A stretch of 64,000 nt of DNA from Isochrysis galbana (lineage: Eukaryota; Haptophyta; Isochrysidales; Isochrysidaceae): positions 6,363,137 through 6,427,136 of the forward strand of contig CM030933.1 of assembly GCA_018136815.1 (NCBI GenBank), read 5' to 3'. Below, piece by piece: positions 11,654 through 24,637 of the stretch (position 1 is the first letter of the stretch; every line of letters starts with the position of its first letter). Position numbers and translations under genes: made by a program. The notes beneath the pieces were generated by a model. The model made no database searches and was not told the origin of the DNA. It saw nothing but the letters and a program-made list of their open reading frames with translations.

Positions 11654-12728
11654 GTGAGCGCTTCGCCTCGGTTGGAAAGTTTACAAATTAGACACGCGCC
11701 TTGCAGTTGGGTGGGGCTTCATAACTACGACTTGTGGCCCAGGCGAAGCCTTTAGTGCCAAGGATGCTGACGGCTACTACAACCCTTGCACATTAACTGT
11801 GTCATGGTGCCATTTTCTTTTCAGTGGGACACGACCCAAAAATAGATGTTACAATGAATGCGTGCTCAAAGTCTCTCGCGATTCAACACGTCCTACTCGT
11901 GACTGTGCACCAATTAATGCCTAGAAGTTGCATCACACCTTGCCCACTATGGCAATTCACAGTCCCAAACCTTCACATCAGTCACATGCAAGGCGCACAA
12001 CGCACACTTCAATTTTTTCGAATAGGCACTCCTACATCAGTAGATTGACGTCCGGAACCCCCGGCCATTCCGGTCTCGCACGGCACAATGCAAGCCGCCT
12101 TGGACGCGAGGCGCCCCGGACCGACTGCCCATATGTCTAAGGTGCCTTCGAGCAGCCGCACGCTGCGCATGGCCACCCCACACAGCCATGTGCCACTGAT
12201 CAGCAAAGCGAAGTCAGTCCGCGGAGACGTCTATGCCAATGACGTTCATGCACACAGCGCCCTTCCTGGGGCCTTCAAGCGAACGCTCCCCGGGTGAAAG
12301 TGGCGCCTCGTGACCTATCTTCAACAGGCTGACCGCCCCTCTCCCCCTCGCCCCGCCTCGTTCGACCCCATGCCCAGCCGAGCGCCTTGAGCAGCGGCGC
12401 ATGAGCGCCATTACCCGAGCCCACCCCACCTCCGCCAGGCGGTGCGAAGCTGGACCATTCGCGGGCGCGGCGGGGGCCACATACCCACTGGTCCCACCAC
12501 CAGCCGCACGGGTCCTGCAGGTGCCCTCCACAGCCACCAGGCCTCATGGTAGCTGGAGGAGGCAGACAGCCGCTCGCGCGCGCGCCACCCCCATTCCCGA
12601 ACCCGCCACCTTAAATTCTTACTAGTCCAAACAGCGTTCCTAGTAAACACCGAAAGCACCGCGCGCATCTGCCCGATGTTCCCCGGGGTCCAATCATCTG
12701 GCGTTTCTTTGTGGGTGGTGACTAGCTG

Positions 12729-12765
<37 letters not shown>

Positions 12766-12844
12766 GGAGAGAGGGAGGGAGGGAGAGAGAGAGGGGGGGA
12801 GGGAGGGAGAGAGAGAGAGAGAGAGAGGGTGAGAGAGAGAGAGA

Positions 12845-12885
<41 letters not shown>

Positions 12886-13290
12886 GCCGCCGCCGCGCCA
12901 CCGTCCATCCATCCGTCTCACGTCCCTCGCTCTCCTCCGCTAGGAGTACTCCTCGCTTTACTTGCTAGTTGCTAGTTGCTAGTTGGGTTGCTTGCGTTCC
13001 ACGGCTCATCATCACCTCTTCTCTCTCTTCAGTCTCCTCTTCCTTTCTAATCTCGTGCGAGCAAGCGGCCGCTCGCTCGCTGGTCTTCTCCTTTCATTAT
13101 GTGTTCTTCAACTCTCTCTCTGTTTCTCCCCTTCCCCTCGACGGCCTCTCGTCATCTGCTTGCTACCCTTATCTTCTCTGCTCTCACTCTCTCTGGCCGA
13201 ACGCGGCAGACGTCTTGCCGCCCACTTCTGCTCCCTCCGCCCAAGTCTGCCCCTCGCACTCCCCTCGCGTCGCTGAGTCTGCACACGCGC
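11654..13290. other. Non-coding, with (GA)n microsatellite at 12730-12884
   Basis: No supportable gene. About 155 bp at 12730-12884 is an imperfect GA/GGGA microsatellite; its Ser/Leu-rich translations are artefacts. 12960-13290 is pyrimidine-rich and resembles the 5' leaders seen in front of other genes here. Confidence 0.6.
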
Positions 13291-13291
13291 C

Positions 13292-13498
13292 AATGCCGTC
13301 GCCGCCCTCCGTCGCCTTCCCCGCCGCCTCCTTCGTCGAGCTGCAGCGCGTGAAGAACGGGCTGGAAGCACGTCCGCCGCCGGTCACCAAATTGAGCCGC
13401 GGCTCCAGCTTCATGAAGAAAAGGTCATGTGGGCCCTCTTCGCGGGTTGTGCCGCGAATGATGACGATGAGGTCATGTGGGCCCTCCCAGTCCTCGTG
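13292..13498 (+). CDS. Possible first exon or short ORF, unknown
   Basis: An ATG at 13292 after a long pyrimidine-rich leader opens a 68-codon frame (MPSPPSVAFPAASFVELQRV...). The leader-plus-ATG arrangement matches the real genes nearby. However, I recognise no domain and cannot find a convincing second exon. Part of the frame is a local duplication: 'aggtcatgtgggccct' occurs at about 13422 and 13470. It may be a genuine 5' exon, a gene fragment, or chance. Confidence 0.2.
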
Positions 13499-13499
13499 A

Positions 13500-16100
13500 G
13501 CCGCATTTGTTGGGCAGGGGCGAGAGGGATGGCGTCGCTAGAGCAATTGTGCTGGCTGCGAGGGCTGTCAGGGGGGGAGGAGAGGGAGGGAGACCCGTTC
13601 CGAGGGCGTACTCTGGCGTTCGCATCAGACTGTGCTAGTGGCTTTACGACATTTGCCGCCGGATGATGGTGTTCGAAGGGGGGCTGACTAAGTCAGCTCG
13701 GCTTCTCCTCACTCATTCGCCCTGTCCTCTGCAAACATGGAAATGGGGCTCTTCAGTAGGAACATTTGCAGCCACTCAGCATGCATACCAGCCAGGCGCT
13801 CTCGCCACGCACACGCGCTGCACCATCCTCATCCCTTCTTATTGCCTTCCTGTCTATCGATTTCCAGTGTCCATCAGGCCATGGGCTGTTTGCACACGAT
13901 GCCAATGAGAAATGAAACCACACTACGCATGGTAGGGACCTCCGCCTCCACACACTACATTGCACGCGGTGCCTCACAATGTTGTCATACAGTGTGATGC
14001 ACATTACGTGCTCGTAATGCGCATTAAGTCTGTATAAATGACCAACTTCACATGGTAAGTGAATCATGCATGATGGCGTGTGACACGGTGAGTGGCGTGT
14101 GACCGTGTGAATGGTGGGTGGATGCAAAACGGAGAGCCGCCGTCTCTCTAGCTAGTGTAAAAACTGAAGATTCTGGGCTAACGGCTAGCACCTACTACGC
14201 TCTAGGTCTCTCTACCTCCCTACCGACAACGCTCTTGCTTCCCTTCGCTCCATCTCGTCCTTCCCTTCTCCCCTTCCCGAAGGCCCTTCGTTCCTTTTTT
14301 TTGGTTTCTAGGGTCTGTTGTTTTCTTGCCCATCTGAAGACTGTACGCATGAATATTCGTGTAAGGTACGCGCCCACAATAGTTGAACAGTTCCCCGTCT
14401 TGCTACTGACGCACAAGACACACAGATTCGGATTCCCCATGGTAGAGCGGTCAAACAGTATTTTAACTGCTAAGGGTGTAAAAATGAAAAAGTCAGGATT
14501 GAGGAAATACAAATACACTAACACTAACTAAGGACTAAGGTAAAGCGGTAGAAACAGAAACCCCGGAAAACACCCATCTAGCACATATTCGATGCCCTTT
14601 GGGCGCCGGACCGCCCCCCGGGAGCCCGGCAGCCCCAAGAACGTGTCGAACACGCGATGACTACTGGCTCGTAGGTAGAGGGCCGTTCGATCGAGCCGGC
14701 AGCTGACGCGGCCGTGAAGGAGTCGTAGGTGGTTGCTTGCGGGAATATGTCTGAGAGGTCATAGTAGAAGTCGGGTCTGACAGCTTCTACCATCGAGTGC
14801 GAGGGACGAGAAGAGAGACGGAGGTTCGGAGGCTCACAACGCGCGGCGTTGGAGGGTAGGGCCGAGGCTAGCTAGCGAGCTAGAGGAAGAGAGAGAAGGA
14901 GAACGAGAGCTTCTTAGGTCCAAGGTAGACACGAGAGACTACAACGCAGGGACTCAAAAAGACCCCTCGTCACACAGACACGCACGAACTAAACCAAACA
15001 GGGCGAAAACTAACCACACTCAGGTGTCATCGTATGGAATACAACAGAACGACGGGTAGCCCAAAAACGTGTCGCATTCGCGAGCCTCTGCAGCTGCAGG
15101 CTATTTCGCTATTTTCCGCTCTACCGTTATAACCGCGATGGTAAATCATCAATCTTCGTTCTTATGTCTATCTATACGTCTACGACGTCTCCACGCTTCT
15201 ATCAATCACTACATTTCATTCAATGGTGGTCTACCATTATGTCCACGTGGCCAAGCAGCTTCTGCTTTTGCAAGCTTCTTTCTACTCGGAATATGAATAT
15301 GCTCTAGCTCTGGACTGATCACCCAGGCATGCAGATCAAGGGAGAAGTAAGCACGTGTCGATGAAGACCAAGGAAGTAGCGAGCATATTCCTTGCTAAAG
15401 TACACCCTCAAGAACCTCAAGCTAGCGTCTAGACTCTTTGAGTCTAACACCTTTGTAAGCTTCTAGACTTTTTAAGTCTACCAGCTACTCCATGGCTAAG
15501 CTACAAAAAGCTATAGGTAAAGTGCACGCCGCTGTGCTCGCCTTGAGACGCTATTCGCTATTCGCCGATGAATCTTGTAGGATCTTCACTAAGCATGGAC
15601 GAATCCCTTTCGCGCCTTTTCTGTGTGCAATTCTTCTCTAGGACGACGAGTTCTCTTCCGGCCAATTGGTTCCTTCTTGGCTCTCTCTGTTGACCCACCG
15701 TGGCTTTGGCTCCCGTGTTTATTACGTGTTGCCCTTGTTTACGTTAATAATAATAAAACATCTGAAGATTCGGGCTACTCACGCTAGCTATTAGCTATAC
15801 GGGATATGCCGAGGTGGTATAAGTTTATGATGGGCCGGGGGTCGGGCGCATCGGCCGGACGGCGCGTGGGCGTCTCCTTAACGGGCTCGACGGGTTCCGG
15901 ATCCGGTCGTGCCGGCGGCTCCGGCTCGGGATCGGGAGGCGGAGGGTTCTTCTCCTCGGGTATGCGCTCCTCAATTGGCTCTCCCGACGGTTCGCCGCTG
16001 ATTTCGGCGGCCGGCGTGGGCTCTTTTAGAGTCGACACGTCAATCGGCTCGCGCGAAATGTCGGCTGCTGCTTGCGCCACGATCTCCCTCGAATCTACGA
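13500..16100. other. Non-coding with dispersed-repeat remnants
   Basis: No gene is supported. Copies of the 'ctgaagattctgggct' family lie at 14157-14330 and near 15755. 15800-16080 is Pro/Glu-rich in one frame and Gly/Ser-rich in the other, with no domain. The base composition is more AT-rich than the coding regions. Confidence 0.5.
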
Positions 16101-16103
16101 CGG

Positions 16104-16512
16104 GCCAGTGCCGCGGCGGTGTAGGGGTAGGGGTAGGTAGGAGGTAGGGGCCCAGCCCGGAGGCTTTTCCTTATTTATGGGAAGAAAGAGGAGACGTGCG
16201 TCTCCAGGTGGTTCTGGCTGTGAGTAGTGGGCTTGTGATGGTGTGGGTCCATGTGTGGTGTTGTGCGTGGCACTGGCGGGCTGGCGAGTGTGTCGCTTTG
16301 GGTCTGTGTGTGGGTGTGCGTGTGGGTGCGGTGCGAGCAGCGGCTCGCAGGCTCGCAGGCACCTGGACGAGCGTGGCCCTGGTTGGAGGGCGGTTCGGCT
16401 GTGTGGCTTTCGCCACGATCTTGTCGGCCGGCGCGGCGGGGTGGGCGGGGGGAAGAGGAGGGGCGGAGCGTGGCGCGCTCCATGACCCTCTATCGTTTTT
16501 AACGATAGTTGA
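16104..16512 (+). mobile_element. GC-rich palindrome-ended element, full-length copy 1
   Basis: It starts with 'ccagtgccgcggcggtgtag', continues through 'gcccagcccggaggctttt', and ends with 'gcgctccatgac' plus the palindrome 'ctatcgtttttaacgatag' and 'tt'. The same landmarks in the same order define the copy at 30573-30912. Truncated or diverged copies occur at 4300-4395, 20235-20358 and 40158-40300 (minus). No ORF is conserved between copies, so this is a non-autonomous repeat family of unknown class. Confidence 0.6.
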
Positions 16513-17473
16513 TTGCCCTCACCCTCAGAGCGAGCCTATGGGAAGTGGGTCTTCCCAATTCGTCATGCACACGCCAAAGGCCAAAGGGAGTTTGTGGGTA
16601 GCGAATTGCGATTTGCGTTTTTGCTAGTTTCGCACCTCCACAAAAGTAGTGTGTAGTATAATGTGTGACGATTAATCTTCTCTCATGCTTGATGCAGTCA
16701 TCCTGCGGTCATCGGTAATCGGGGGTTCTATCCTCTATCCTGCCTATTTCCTATTTCCAGTCCGCAGTCCGCCCAGTCAAAATTCGGCTCCTATGACCCC
16801 AGCACCCAAACATCAATTTTAAGCGTGTACTAGGATTAAAGCGTTTCGCCCTGGTCAAATGTCACGAAGTGTGTGTTTCGCGGTCAAGGTCAAGGTCGAA
16901 TGTTGTTTGTTTGAGTAACTCGTATTCACAGCACAACAAGAAGATCCTTTTCCTCTTTTCCTTGCTTCCCGTCTCTCCGTTCTCTCCTCTGTTCTGTGTG
17001 AACGCTGAATCGAAGGAATCACCCATTAGACTATGTATTCGGTTCCCAGGGTCCGTAGCACGGAGCCGTGTGATGGTCGCAGAGAAACACGCAGGATTTG
17101 GGGCGTCTTCCCTTTTCTCTCATCTCATTCTTCACTCTCTCTCTCGTACCTCGCCCTCTCCTTCTTCCTCTCTCCCCCATTCACCTAGAGTACCCCCCTC
17201 TCTTTCCTCTCTGCCGTCTCCCATCTCTCTCTCTTCCCTCCTTCTTCTCTCTCTCTCTCTTCCGCTGGTGTGGAATGATCTCGCGTGGCTTCATCCGCTC
17301 CTCGCCTCTCGCCTCTCGCCGCCCTCCGCCGCCTCCCCCTTCAACACCCCCTTCCCCTCCTCTTCCCCCACCCTCGTTGCCCTCTATCTCGCCCTCGCCC
17401 CTCACGCACACCCCCTCTGCCGCGTCGGCGCCATCGTCTCGCGGCCCCCCCGACCCGCCCCCCCTCCTTCTAG
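16513..17473 (+). other. 5' flank of HCF101, pyrimidine-rich leader
   Basis: From about 17100 to the start codon the plus strand is strongly CT-rich (CTCTCTC, CCCTCC), like the leaders of the genes at 24638, 37542 and 42339. I see no TATA-like motif. The in-frame TAG directly before the ATG at 17474 limits the N-terminus. Confidence 0.4.
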
Positions 17474-19653
17474 ATGCTGCCGCTGCTCCTCGCGGGCTGC
17501 GCCCTGCTGCCCACGATGATGTGGCGGTCCGCCGCACTCGGAGGCCCGCCCGCCCTTCGGATGGCGCTCGATCCGGCAGTGCTGATGAAGCAGTCGGAGG
17601 TGATGGAGGTGCTGAGCGAGGCAGCTGACCCAGCGCTGCGCGACCTCGAGGACCCCGATGGAGCATGCGATGTCGTCTCGCTTGGGCTCGTGCGTGCGGT
17701 GCAGATCTCGGAAGGCGACGACGCGATTCAAGTCAAGATCGAGTTGCCGGCTGAGGCCGTCGCCGCTGGAGCGGCGGACCGACTTCGGTTGCAGTGCACC
17801 AAGTTGCTCACTGGTGCTCTCCCCTGGCTGCGAAATGTCGACGTCAAGATCACTGGCTCCAAGACAGCGCTGCAGAGACTGGGTGCATCTGCACAGGCCC
17901 ATGATGATGCTACGGAATCCATCGCCGCCATGAAGAGCGAGAGCGGTCTCGCCGCTGGAGTCGGCGGCGTGGAGCATATCATTGCGGTGGCGAGCTGCAA
18001 AGGCGGCGTCGGAAAATCAACCACCGCGGTCAACTTGGCATGCGCTTTGGCAGAGTCTGGCAAGCGCGTAGGCATCGTGGACCTCGACATCCACGGGCCG
18101 AGCCTCCCATCCATGATCATGGTGGATGGGCAGCTGCAGGTGTGGCACGGGAGAATCACCTGTGCGCAAGGCCGCACCTGACATGCGATAACCGACCATC
18201 ACAACCACCGTTGACCAACGCTTTGCGCCGCTGTTGGCCAAGCGAGCCGCATCCAGCAAGGCTGGCTTCTCCATCGACTCACTTCGCCGAGCCCGCCATT
18301 CGAGCCGGCCTATCCTGCCCGGACTCTGTGACCTATGTACGCCCACTTGTCACGAGCAGGTGGATGGTGAGATGCTTGTGCCATTCAAAGCTCACGGCCT
18401 CAAGCTCATGAGTATGGGCTTCATCAATCCTGGCGCAATGCCACTCCGCGGCGCCAAGGTCACGCCTATCGTGCAACAGCTTCTCGGTCGCACCATCTGG
18501 GGAGAGCTGGACTATCTAATCGTCGACATGCCCCCGGGCACGGGCGATGTTCAGCTCACACTTTCACAGGTGATGCAACGGGCGGCAGGATGGCCAATCG
18601 GTGATCACTCTGGCACATAGCGCTCGTTCAATCTGGCGTGCCGTGTGGCGGGACTGACTTGTTGACTCTGTTCGTGCGGTAGGACTTCCGCGTCTCCGCG
18701 GCGGTTTTGGTGACTACTCCCCAGCGACTTTCATTTGTGGACGTAGTCAAAGGCGTCGAAATGTTTGACAAGGTGAGCTGACTGCCCCGTCTGCCCTCGG
18801 ATTGAGCTTCCATTCCTGGAGGCCTCGCAACTTCCCAAATCGTGTTGGAACAACTTGGCCCTCACAAGCGCGAGGCCTTTCCTCTGCATCCCTTGCGCCA
18901 CCAGCTCCGTCGCCAGCCAATCTCAAACTTCTCCAACTTTCTAGCCCATATTTCATTGATGCGGTCGTAGTCCCTCATCACGGCCTCCGCCGGAGCTGCT
19001 CGCTTTAGCCATAGCCAAACCTCCCATGCCCACCCTATTTGCAGGTGGGCATTCCTACCGTTGCTGTGGTCGAGAACATGGCGGGGATACGAACGCCCCC
19101 AGAGACCACGGAAGAGCTTGAGATCATTGGCGCGAAGCATTCGCTACCCGATGGTGCAATGGTCGAGCTGCGAGAGCTGTTATCCCGCCCCTATTCTCTC
19201 TTTGGGGCCTCGCACGTGGACCGGCTGCAAGAGATGTGGGGCATCCGGGCGGCGCACTCGCTACCCTTGCTCCCGGAGGTAGCCCGCGCAGCAGATGCCG
19301 GCACGCCCACATTTCTCAGTCATCCCCAGAGTCAGGCGGCGGACACATATCGTGCGCTTAGCGCTGACCTCGTGAGGGAGGTGAACAGCCTGTCCACAAC
19401 TGAACGCCCTGCGCTCTTGTACTCGTCGGAGGAGAGGCGCGTACTCATTGCACTAGCAGATGGAACGCAACAGTCGATTTCGCCGCGCGAGCTCAGAGGG
19501 CTCTGCCGCTCCCCCTCCAATCGCCCGGATAATTTACCTGATGATCTCGAGCCGCTCGATTTTGTGCCTATGGGCAACTATGCGGTCTCCGTCCGCTGGT
19601 CAGACGGCCACCAGTCGCTCTTGCCGTACGCCTCATTTGTCGAGGGGTACTAG
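17474..19653 (+). CDS. HCF101: HCF101-type Fe-S cluster scaffold/carrier P-loop ATPase
   Basis: Four exons: 17474-18139, 18360-18569, 18683-18772 and 19045-19653. All introns are phase 0 and GT-AG, giving 524 aa. The order is a hydrophobic leader ([16 protein letters not shown]), a MIP18/DUF59 domain (about 30-115), an Mrp/NBP35 ATPase with Walker [10 protein letters not shown] (from C175) and the MPPGTGD and VTTPQ motifs, then a C-terminal DUF971 domain ([20 protein letters not shown]). This three-domain order is diagnostic of HCF101, which in plastids delivers 4Fe-4S clusters to photosystem I and related proteins. I see no CxxC motif after VVENM. The leader fits a signal-peptide part of a bipartite plastid presequence, but targeting is inferred. 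Mitochondrial Ind1 is less likely because DUF59 and DUF971 are present. Confidence 0.93.
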
Positions 19654-21105
19654 ACACTAACCAAGGCTATGGCGTTTATTCTGTTCCTTACACCTTGCTT
19701 TTGAATATGCGTCTCGATCCACCCGTCGTCTAGCCTGTCCCCGTGGGAACATAGAGCTTCAAAACGCTACGGTGTGACGGCCTCTGATCCACGGTCCCCG
19801 GAGGTGAAAGTGGTATGGGAAGATCTCATCTATTACTATCTAAACATTGTGCTACTAAAACATTAATATCGCACACGCGGCTAAGGACCTACTACTTTCA
19901 CGCAGCAAACTTTCTACACCCCCACTCCCCCGGCCCCCGGCCCTTCGCTCCCCCTGCCATCAAGCGGCTCCCCCCGTGCACTACTAGGGGGAGCTTGGTC
20001 GGAGTCGCACTACTAGGGGGATTGGTGGTCTTCTTCTTGATCAAATTCCTGTGGGACATGTGTGAGTTTGGCGAGGGTTAGAGTTAGAGATGTAGGTGGG
20101 AGGAGGCGGAGGAGGGAGTGGGGTGGGATAGCGTCGGCTGAGCGGTCTGCTGTGCATGGTGTGGCCGGGGCCACGGGCCACGGGCCGTGTGGCGCGACGC
20201 GAGTCGCACGCACCTGCTCGGCCTCGGACGGCGGACGCGGTCGCTTCATAAGCGACTGCTCCATGGCAGCTAGGGGGCCGCCCTCGGCGGGGGGGGCGAA
20301 AGAGAGCGGAGGGGCGCACCGGCGCGCTCCATGGCAATTGGACTATAAAGTTAGTTGAGGGGAGAAGTGGGGAGAGGGGGGGCTCGCGCCCCCCATGGTT
20401 CAACCAATCATAAACTTAGTTGTTATTGAGAACGCAAAAGAAACAGCGGTATGCCTAACACAAACCTGCACTATTCTACTTGCTGCGATATTCTCGTCCA
20501 AAACGTGTCATTGCTCCGTCCTCGCCCCCCACCCATCAGACTCCGCCGGTCCCCTTCCCGCTCCCTGAAATAAGCCACACGAACTTGATCGACTTCTCTG
20601 CCTTGCAGTCATGAATCGCTTCTGCATAAGCTCTACTGCCTCCATCGCGCCGCGTGCTTCGTCCGATCTCCTCACGCAGTGTTGTAACTTCTGTCCTTGA
20701 TAGATCTGTCTTTCTGCACAGCTCCGGCTCTTCCCTTGAGCGGCCCTGCCCATACCCCCCGCCCCACATCCTTCCCGGTCCTCAGCCCCATAATCTTCCC
20801 AGCAGTCGCATTGCATTGCCGATGACTCTGCCTCGGCCGCTGATAGCTTCCCAAATCGAATGACGTGGCTCCATTGGCCCGTGAACTCCATCGAAGAACA
20901 ACGATGCACGTATGACGATGGCTAGAGGAAATCCCCGTTTTGCTCTCTCCGAAAATTAGGCAGCTTTCATCTTGTATCGCTGTTCGCACTGGATGGCTAC
21001 CGACGCAACACCTTCATGGGCGCAGATAATGCGCATCGTACGACACAGCTAGCAGGTGACGACGAGACTACTTGACGATTCTCTCCTCGTCCTTGATCAG
21101 TGATG
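19654..21105. other. Intergenic region between convergent HCF101 and RRM genes
   Basis: 20235-20358 is a diverged copy of the GC-rich element ('gcgctccatgg' followed by a palindrome-like 'actataaagttagttg'). Frames at 20508-20909 (minus) have no recognisable domain or splice structure. Nothing else is supportable. Confidence 0.5.
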
Positions 21106-22846
21106 TCAGCTGTACTGATCCGGCCGGACCTCGATAGTGCGACCCTGAAACTCGCTCTCATTGAAGATTTGGATTGCCTTGGCAGCTTCACGGGTCGAAC
21201 CGAATAAGACGGTCCCGAAACCGCGTGAACGACCGGAGCCATCCTGCGAAACAATCGGAGTCGCATGAGCGGGGCTGACCGACACGCAAGTATGTGCGGC
21301 TTCGCGCGCTGTGCTTGGGAGAAGCATGCACGAGTGCCAGTTGCCATGGAACCAGCATGGGCTCGTTGGATAATGCAGGCAGCACCACATGTCCTGGCGG
21401 CTAGGATGCGAACTCTCAAGTTCGAGCATCCACCGCCACAAGCAACCACTGCATTGCACCAGAATCCCAACATGCTAAGGAAGGGCATGATGTCATCTCA
21501 CCGTGGCCACGTCGGCGTGGGTGACATTTCCAGCGACACGGAATTGGTCCTTCAGCTCCTGCCACGTGGTCGTCCACGGGAGATTTCCAACGTACACCTG
21601 GGACCGTGGATTGAAGGGCAGCTCGGAAGAACACAACCGAGCTTGTAAGGGCACAATCGCCCTCGTGGTGGCCGGCGAACTATGTGGCAACAAGTGCTCG
21701 GCATAGCCCCTCAGCCCTCAGCAAGCAGTCCTTCGGGCTCGTCAACCTTCTCACCTGACAGCCGGTCGTCGGCGTCGGCGTCGCGCCGTTGTAGCGTCCA
21801 CCGGCACGCCCGCCCGCAGTAGAGTGCTGGGACGCCGCTGCCTCCCGATCCTCGCGAACAAAGATTTGGCGTCCATCAAGCTCAGTCTCGCTCAGCGTAG
21901 CAATCGCGTTGGCTGCCTCGGCAGGTGTCGCGAAGGAGACGATGCCGCAGCCCTTAGAGCGGCCGTCTTGCATCATGACATCCGCATGCAGCACCTCGCC
22001 AGCCTGGCGGAAGTGGTCCTTGAGCGTCTGCCATGATGTCTGCCATGAGAGGTTGCCAACGTACACTCGCGTCTCATTACCCGAGTGCATTGGCGCGCTG
22101 ATCGGCGCCATCGCGCGCGGCACGGCAGTGCGTGGTGGGGGCAGGCCAACGCCGTACGAAGTCACGTGATTTGTGCGAGTGCCAGGCGCCGGTAGGCCTC
22201 CAACTGAATCCTCGCGGTCCTCGCGCACGAAGATGTACCTCCCGTCCAGCTCTGTCTCTGTCAGTGTAGCGATTGCATTGGCTGCCTCGGCCGGTGTCTG
22301 GAAGGCAACAATCCCGCACCCTTTGGATCGGCCATCATGCATCATCACGTCGGCGTGGACTACCTCTCCCGCCTGACGGAAGTGGTCCTTGAGCGACTGC
22401 CAGGTGGTCTCCCACGACAGGTTGCCCACGTACACACGGGTCCCCGTGATCATCTTGTCAACCGGCGCAGCCCGCGGGGCAGGAAGTCCGCCGCCGCCGT
22501 ACCTGGGCACGGCTGCCACCTGGCGGGTGCCGGGCGCGGGGAGTCCTCCAACGGGATCCTCTCGATCCTCGCGCACGAAGATGTGGCGCCCGTCGAGCTC
22601 GGTCTCGCTCAGTGTGGCGATTGCGTTGGCTGCCTCTGCAGGCGATTGGAAGGCGACGATCCCGCAGCCCTTGGAGCGCCCATCGTGCATCATCACGTCG
22701 GCATGGACCACCTCTCCCGCCTGGCGGAAGTGGTCCTTGAGCGACTGCCAAGTCGTCTCCCACGACAGGTTGCCCACGTACACGCGTGTGCCCGGCGCGC
22801 CGCGGCCGACACCCCTGCCGGCGCCCCCCCGTCCGCCGTAGCCCAT
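21106..22846 (-). CDS. Four-RRM RNA-binding protein (Gbp/Hrb1-like)
   Basis: Three exons: 22846-21755, 21597-21502 and 21243-21106. All junctions are phase 0, giving 441 aa. A Gly/Arg-rich start precedes RRM1 (about 21-94), RRM2 (137-210), RRM3 (260-333) and RRM4 (365-441). RRM4 alone is split by an intron. Each RRM has RNP2 VYVGNL and an RNP1-like segment (GCGIVAF/S; GFGTVLF in RRM4) and ends in an acidic/basic tail such as FVREDRE. RRM1-3 are nearly identical even at DNA level, including the linkers (GGLPAPGTR). This indicates recent tandem duplication inside one exon, while RRM4 is diverged. The style resembles G-strand-binding/Gbp2-Hrb1-like proteins of mRNA or telomeric ssDNA. The precise target is unknown. 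The acceptor of exon 2 could alternatively lie 24 bp upstream. Confidence 0.85.
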
Positions 22847-24637
22847 CGCGCCGCGCGAGGGAGGAGGGGTGGGGCGGGGCGGGGGGGGAAGGGTTGGGGG
22901 GAAGGGGGAGAGGGGGGGGAGGGGGGCGGCGGACGACGCGTGGGAGCCCCCGCCCCCGCCCCCCCCCCCGCCTCCCCCCCCGGCCCCCGACGTGAAGAAG
23001 AAAAAGGGGGGGGGGGGGGGGGAAGGGGAGGCCGAGATCTGTACTGAGTCCCCTCGCCCCCCCCTCCCCGACCCCGACGTTCCCCTATTTCCCTCCCTTT
23101 TATCGTTGATTTCCCCTCTCCTCCTCTGCCCCTCCCTCCCCTCTTATCGCTCTCGCCCTCTCCTTCCCTCCGCCGCCTCTCCCCTCTCCCCCATTTCTTC
23201 CCTCTCTCCCAGGGCGGGAGGGCCAGAACTGAGAGACGCTTCTCGGCGCGGGGAAAGGGAGGGAAGAGCGGGGCGGCGAAGGCGTTGTTTACTGATAGTT
23301 GGCGACCACACTGGCCGCGGCACAGCGGCACGCGGCGCACCCTACCACCCTGATAGATGGGTTAGAGCTACAGTATCACCCGCCCATGACCATCTTAGAA
23401 ATCATAACAATAAAGCAAATGAATAATAGTGCCGCTACTGCTACTAGCCATGCACCAATAACACGCCAAGCCGCAGCACATAGACATAGAAAAATTTTCT
23501 TGCACTGAGTTTCTTATCCTCAGTTCGAGGCCTCTCACTTCCGCCCGATTTCTGATCGCTAGACGGCCGATTTGCTTCTAGAGTAGGTTTTCTAAATGGG
23601 GGTGTTTCTTAATGGTTCACCCTTACTGTATATACCCCAAAGGCTCTCTCACATCTCAGTTTTGGAACGGAGGTAGTACATATTTTTACCAAGGCCTAGC
23701 TAGCATATATATACTACGGGGGCGGGTAGATAGGAGCAGCATCAGCATTGTGCCACATGCCGTGCGAGTAGCGGATAGTTTGTTAAGAATTTTATGTACT
23801 CTACTACTATGTCGAAACAGCGACCTTTAGGAGGCGGAGGGGGAGGCGCGCGGGGGGACGCGCGGGGGGGGGGGGGGGGCGGGCGGGCGGGGGGCGGGGG
23901 GGGGGCGGCGAGTGTCTCACAATGCGTTGTGAGTGTCACAAGATCTGAAACCGTCGCCGTCGCCGTAACGAAGAGACTTCGCGCTCGGTCTCACCAACCC
24001 GGCAAACGCGGCAACGTGGCGGGTGGCGGTGCGGCGTCTGCGGGAGAGTGCTGACGAGCCCATCTTCGTCAGGTCTTACTTTACTATGCAGACAAGCGAG
24101 CTTCTAGAGTAGTAGTAGGCGGCCCACACTCCTCTCAAGTAAAGCCACGGAGTACTCCTCCACGAGCGTCAAGCAGCCCCCCGTGTCCATTGGGTTATCC
24201 CCCCCCCCCCCTCCCCCCTTCCCCCTCTCCCCCTCCCCCTCCCCCCCGCCCACCAGAGAGAGGTACCTGCGAGTAGGAGAAGAACTCGTACTCCTACTTC
24301 AATGAATGGTCGGGGATTCAGAGAGAGTGAGGTGCGGCCAGCCACGCAGAGAGAGCAGAGAACAGAAACCACAAAAGTTCTCTCTCTTTGTCTCCCGTCC
24401 TCTCCCACCGCCTCACGTCCTCCACCCCCGCGGCGCCCCGGCACCTGCTCACCCCCTTGCCCTCGGCGCCCTCCTCACTCCTCCCCCCTCCCCCCCCGCG
24501 CGCGCTCCGATCCACCCCCCAAACCCTCGTTCCCTTCTCTCCCTCGCTCCTCACGCTCTTCCCTCCTCGCCCTTCCCCTCCTCGCCCTTCTCTCCCCATC
24601 CTCGGGCCTCTCTTGCTGCATCTCCACTCGGAGCCTG
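22847..24637. other. Intergenic with long G/C homopolymer tracts
   Basis: The region between the minus-strand RRM gene and the plus-strand NIT-like gene should contain both promoters. It holds poly-G at 23006-23021, G-rich blocks at 23837-23908, poly-C at 24200-24246, and a CT-rich leader from about 24375 to the start codon. The frame starting at 24302 is open into the NIT-like gene but is Pro/Ser/Arg low-complexity and probably leader. Confidence 0.5.

Noticed and set aside
12411-12921. Ser/Leu-rich ORFs
   Set aside because: Translation of the GA/CT microsatellite.
16869-17666. Ser/Pro/Leu-rich ORFs before and over the HCF101 start
   Set aside because: CT-rich leader and antisense shadows of HCF101 exon 1.
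22693-23426. Large ORFs on both strands upstream of the RRM gene
   Set aside because: G/C homopolymer and GA-rich leader; no domain, and they overlap the promoter of the minus-strand gene.
24302-24637. N-terminal extension of the NIT-like gene to ATG 24302
   Set aside because: The extension is Pro/Ser/Arg low complexity typical of the local leaders; kept only as an alternative start.
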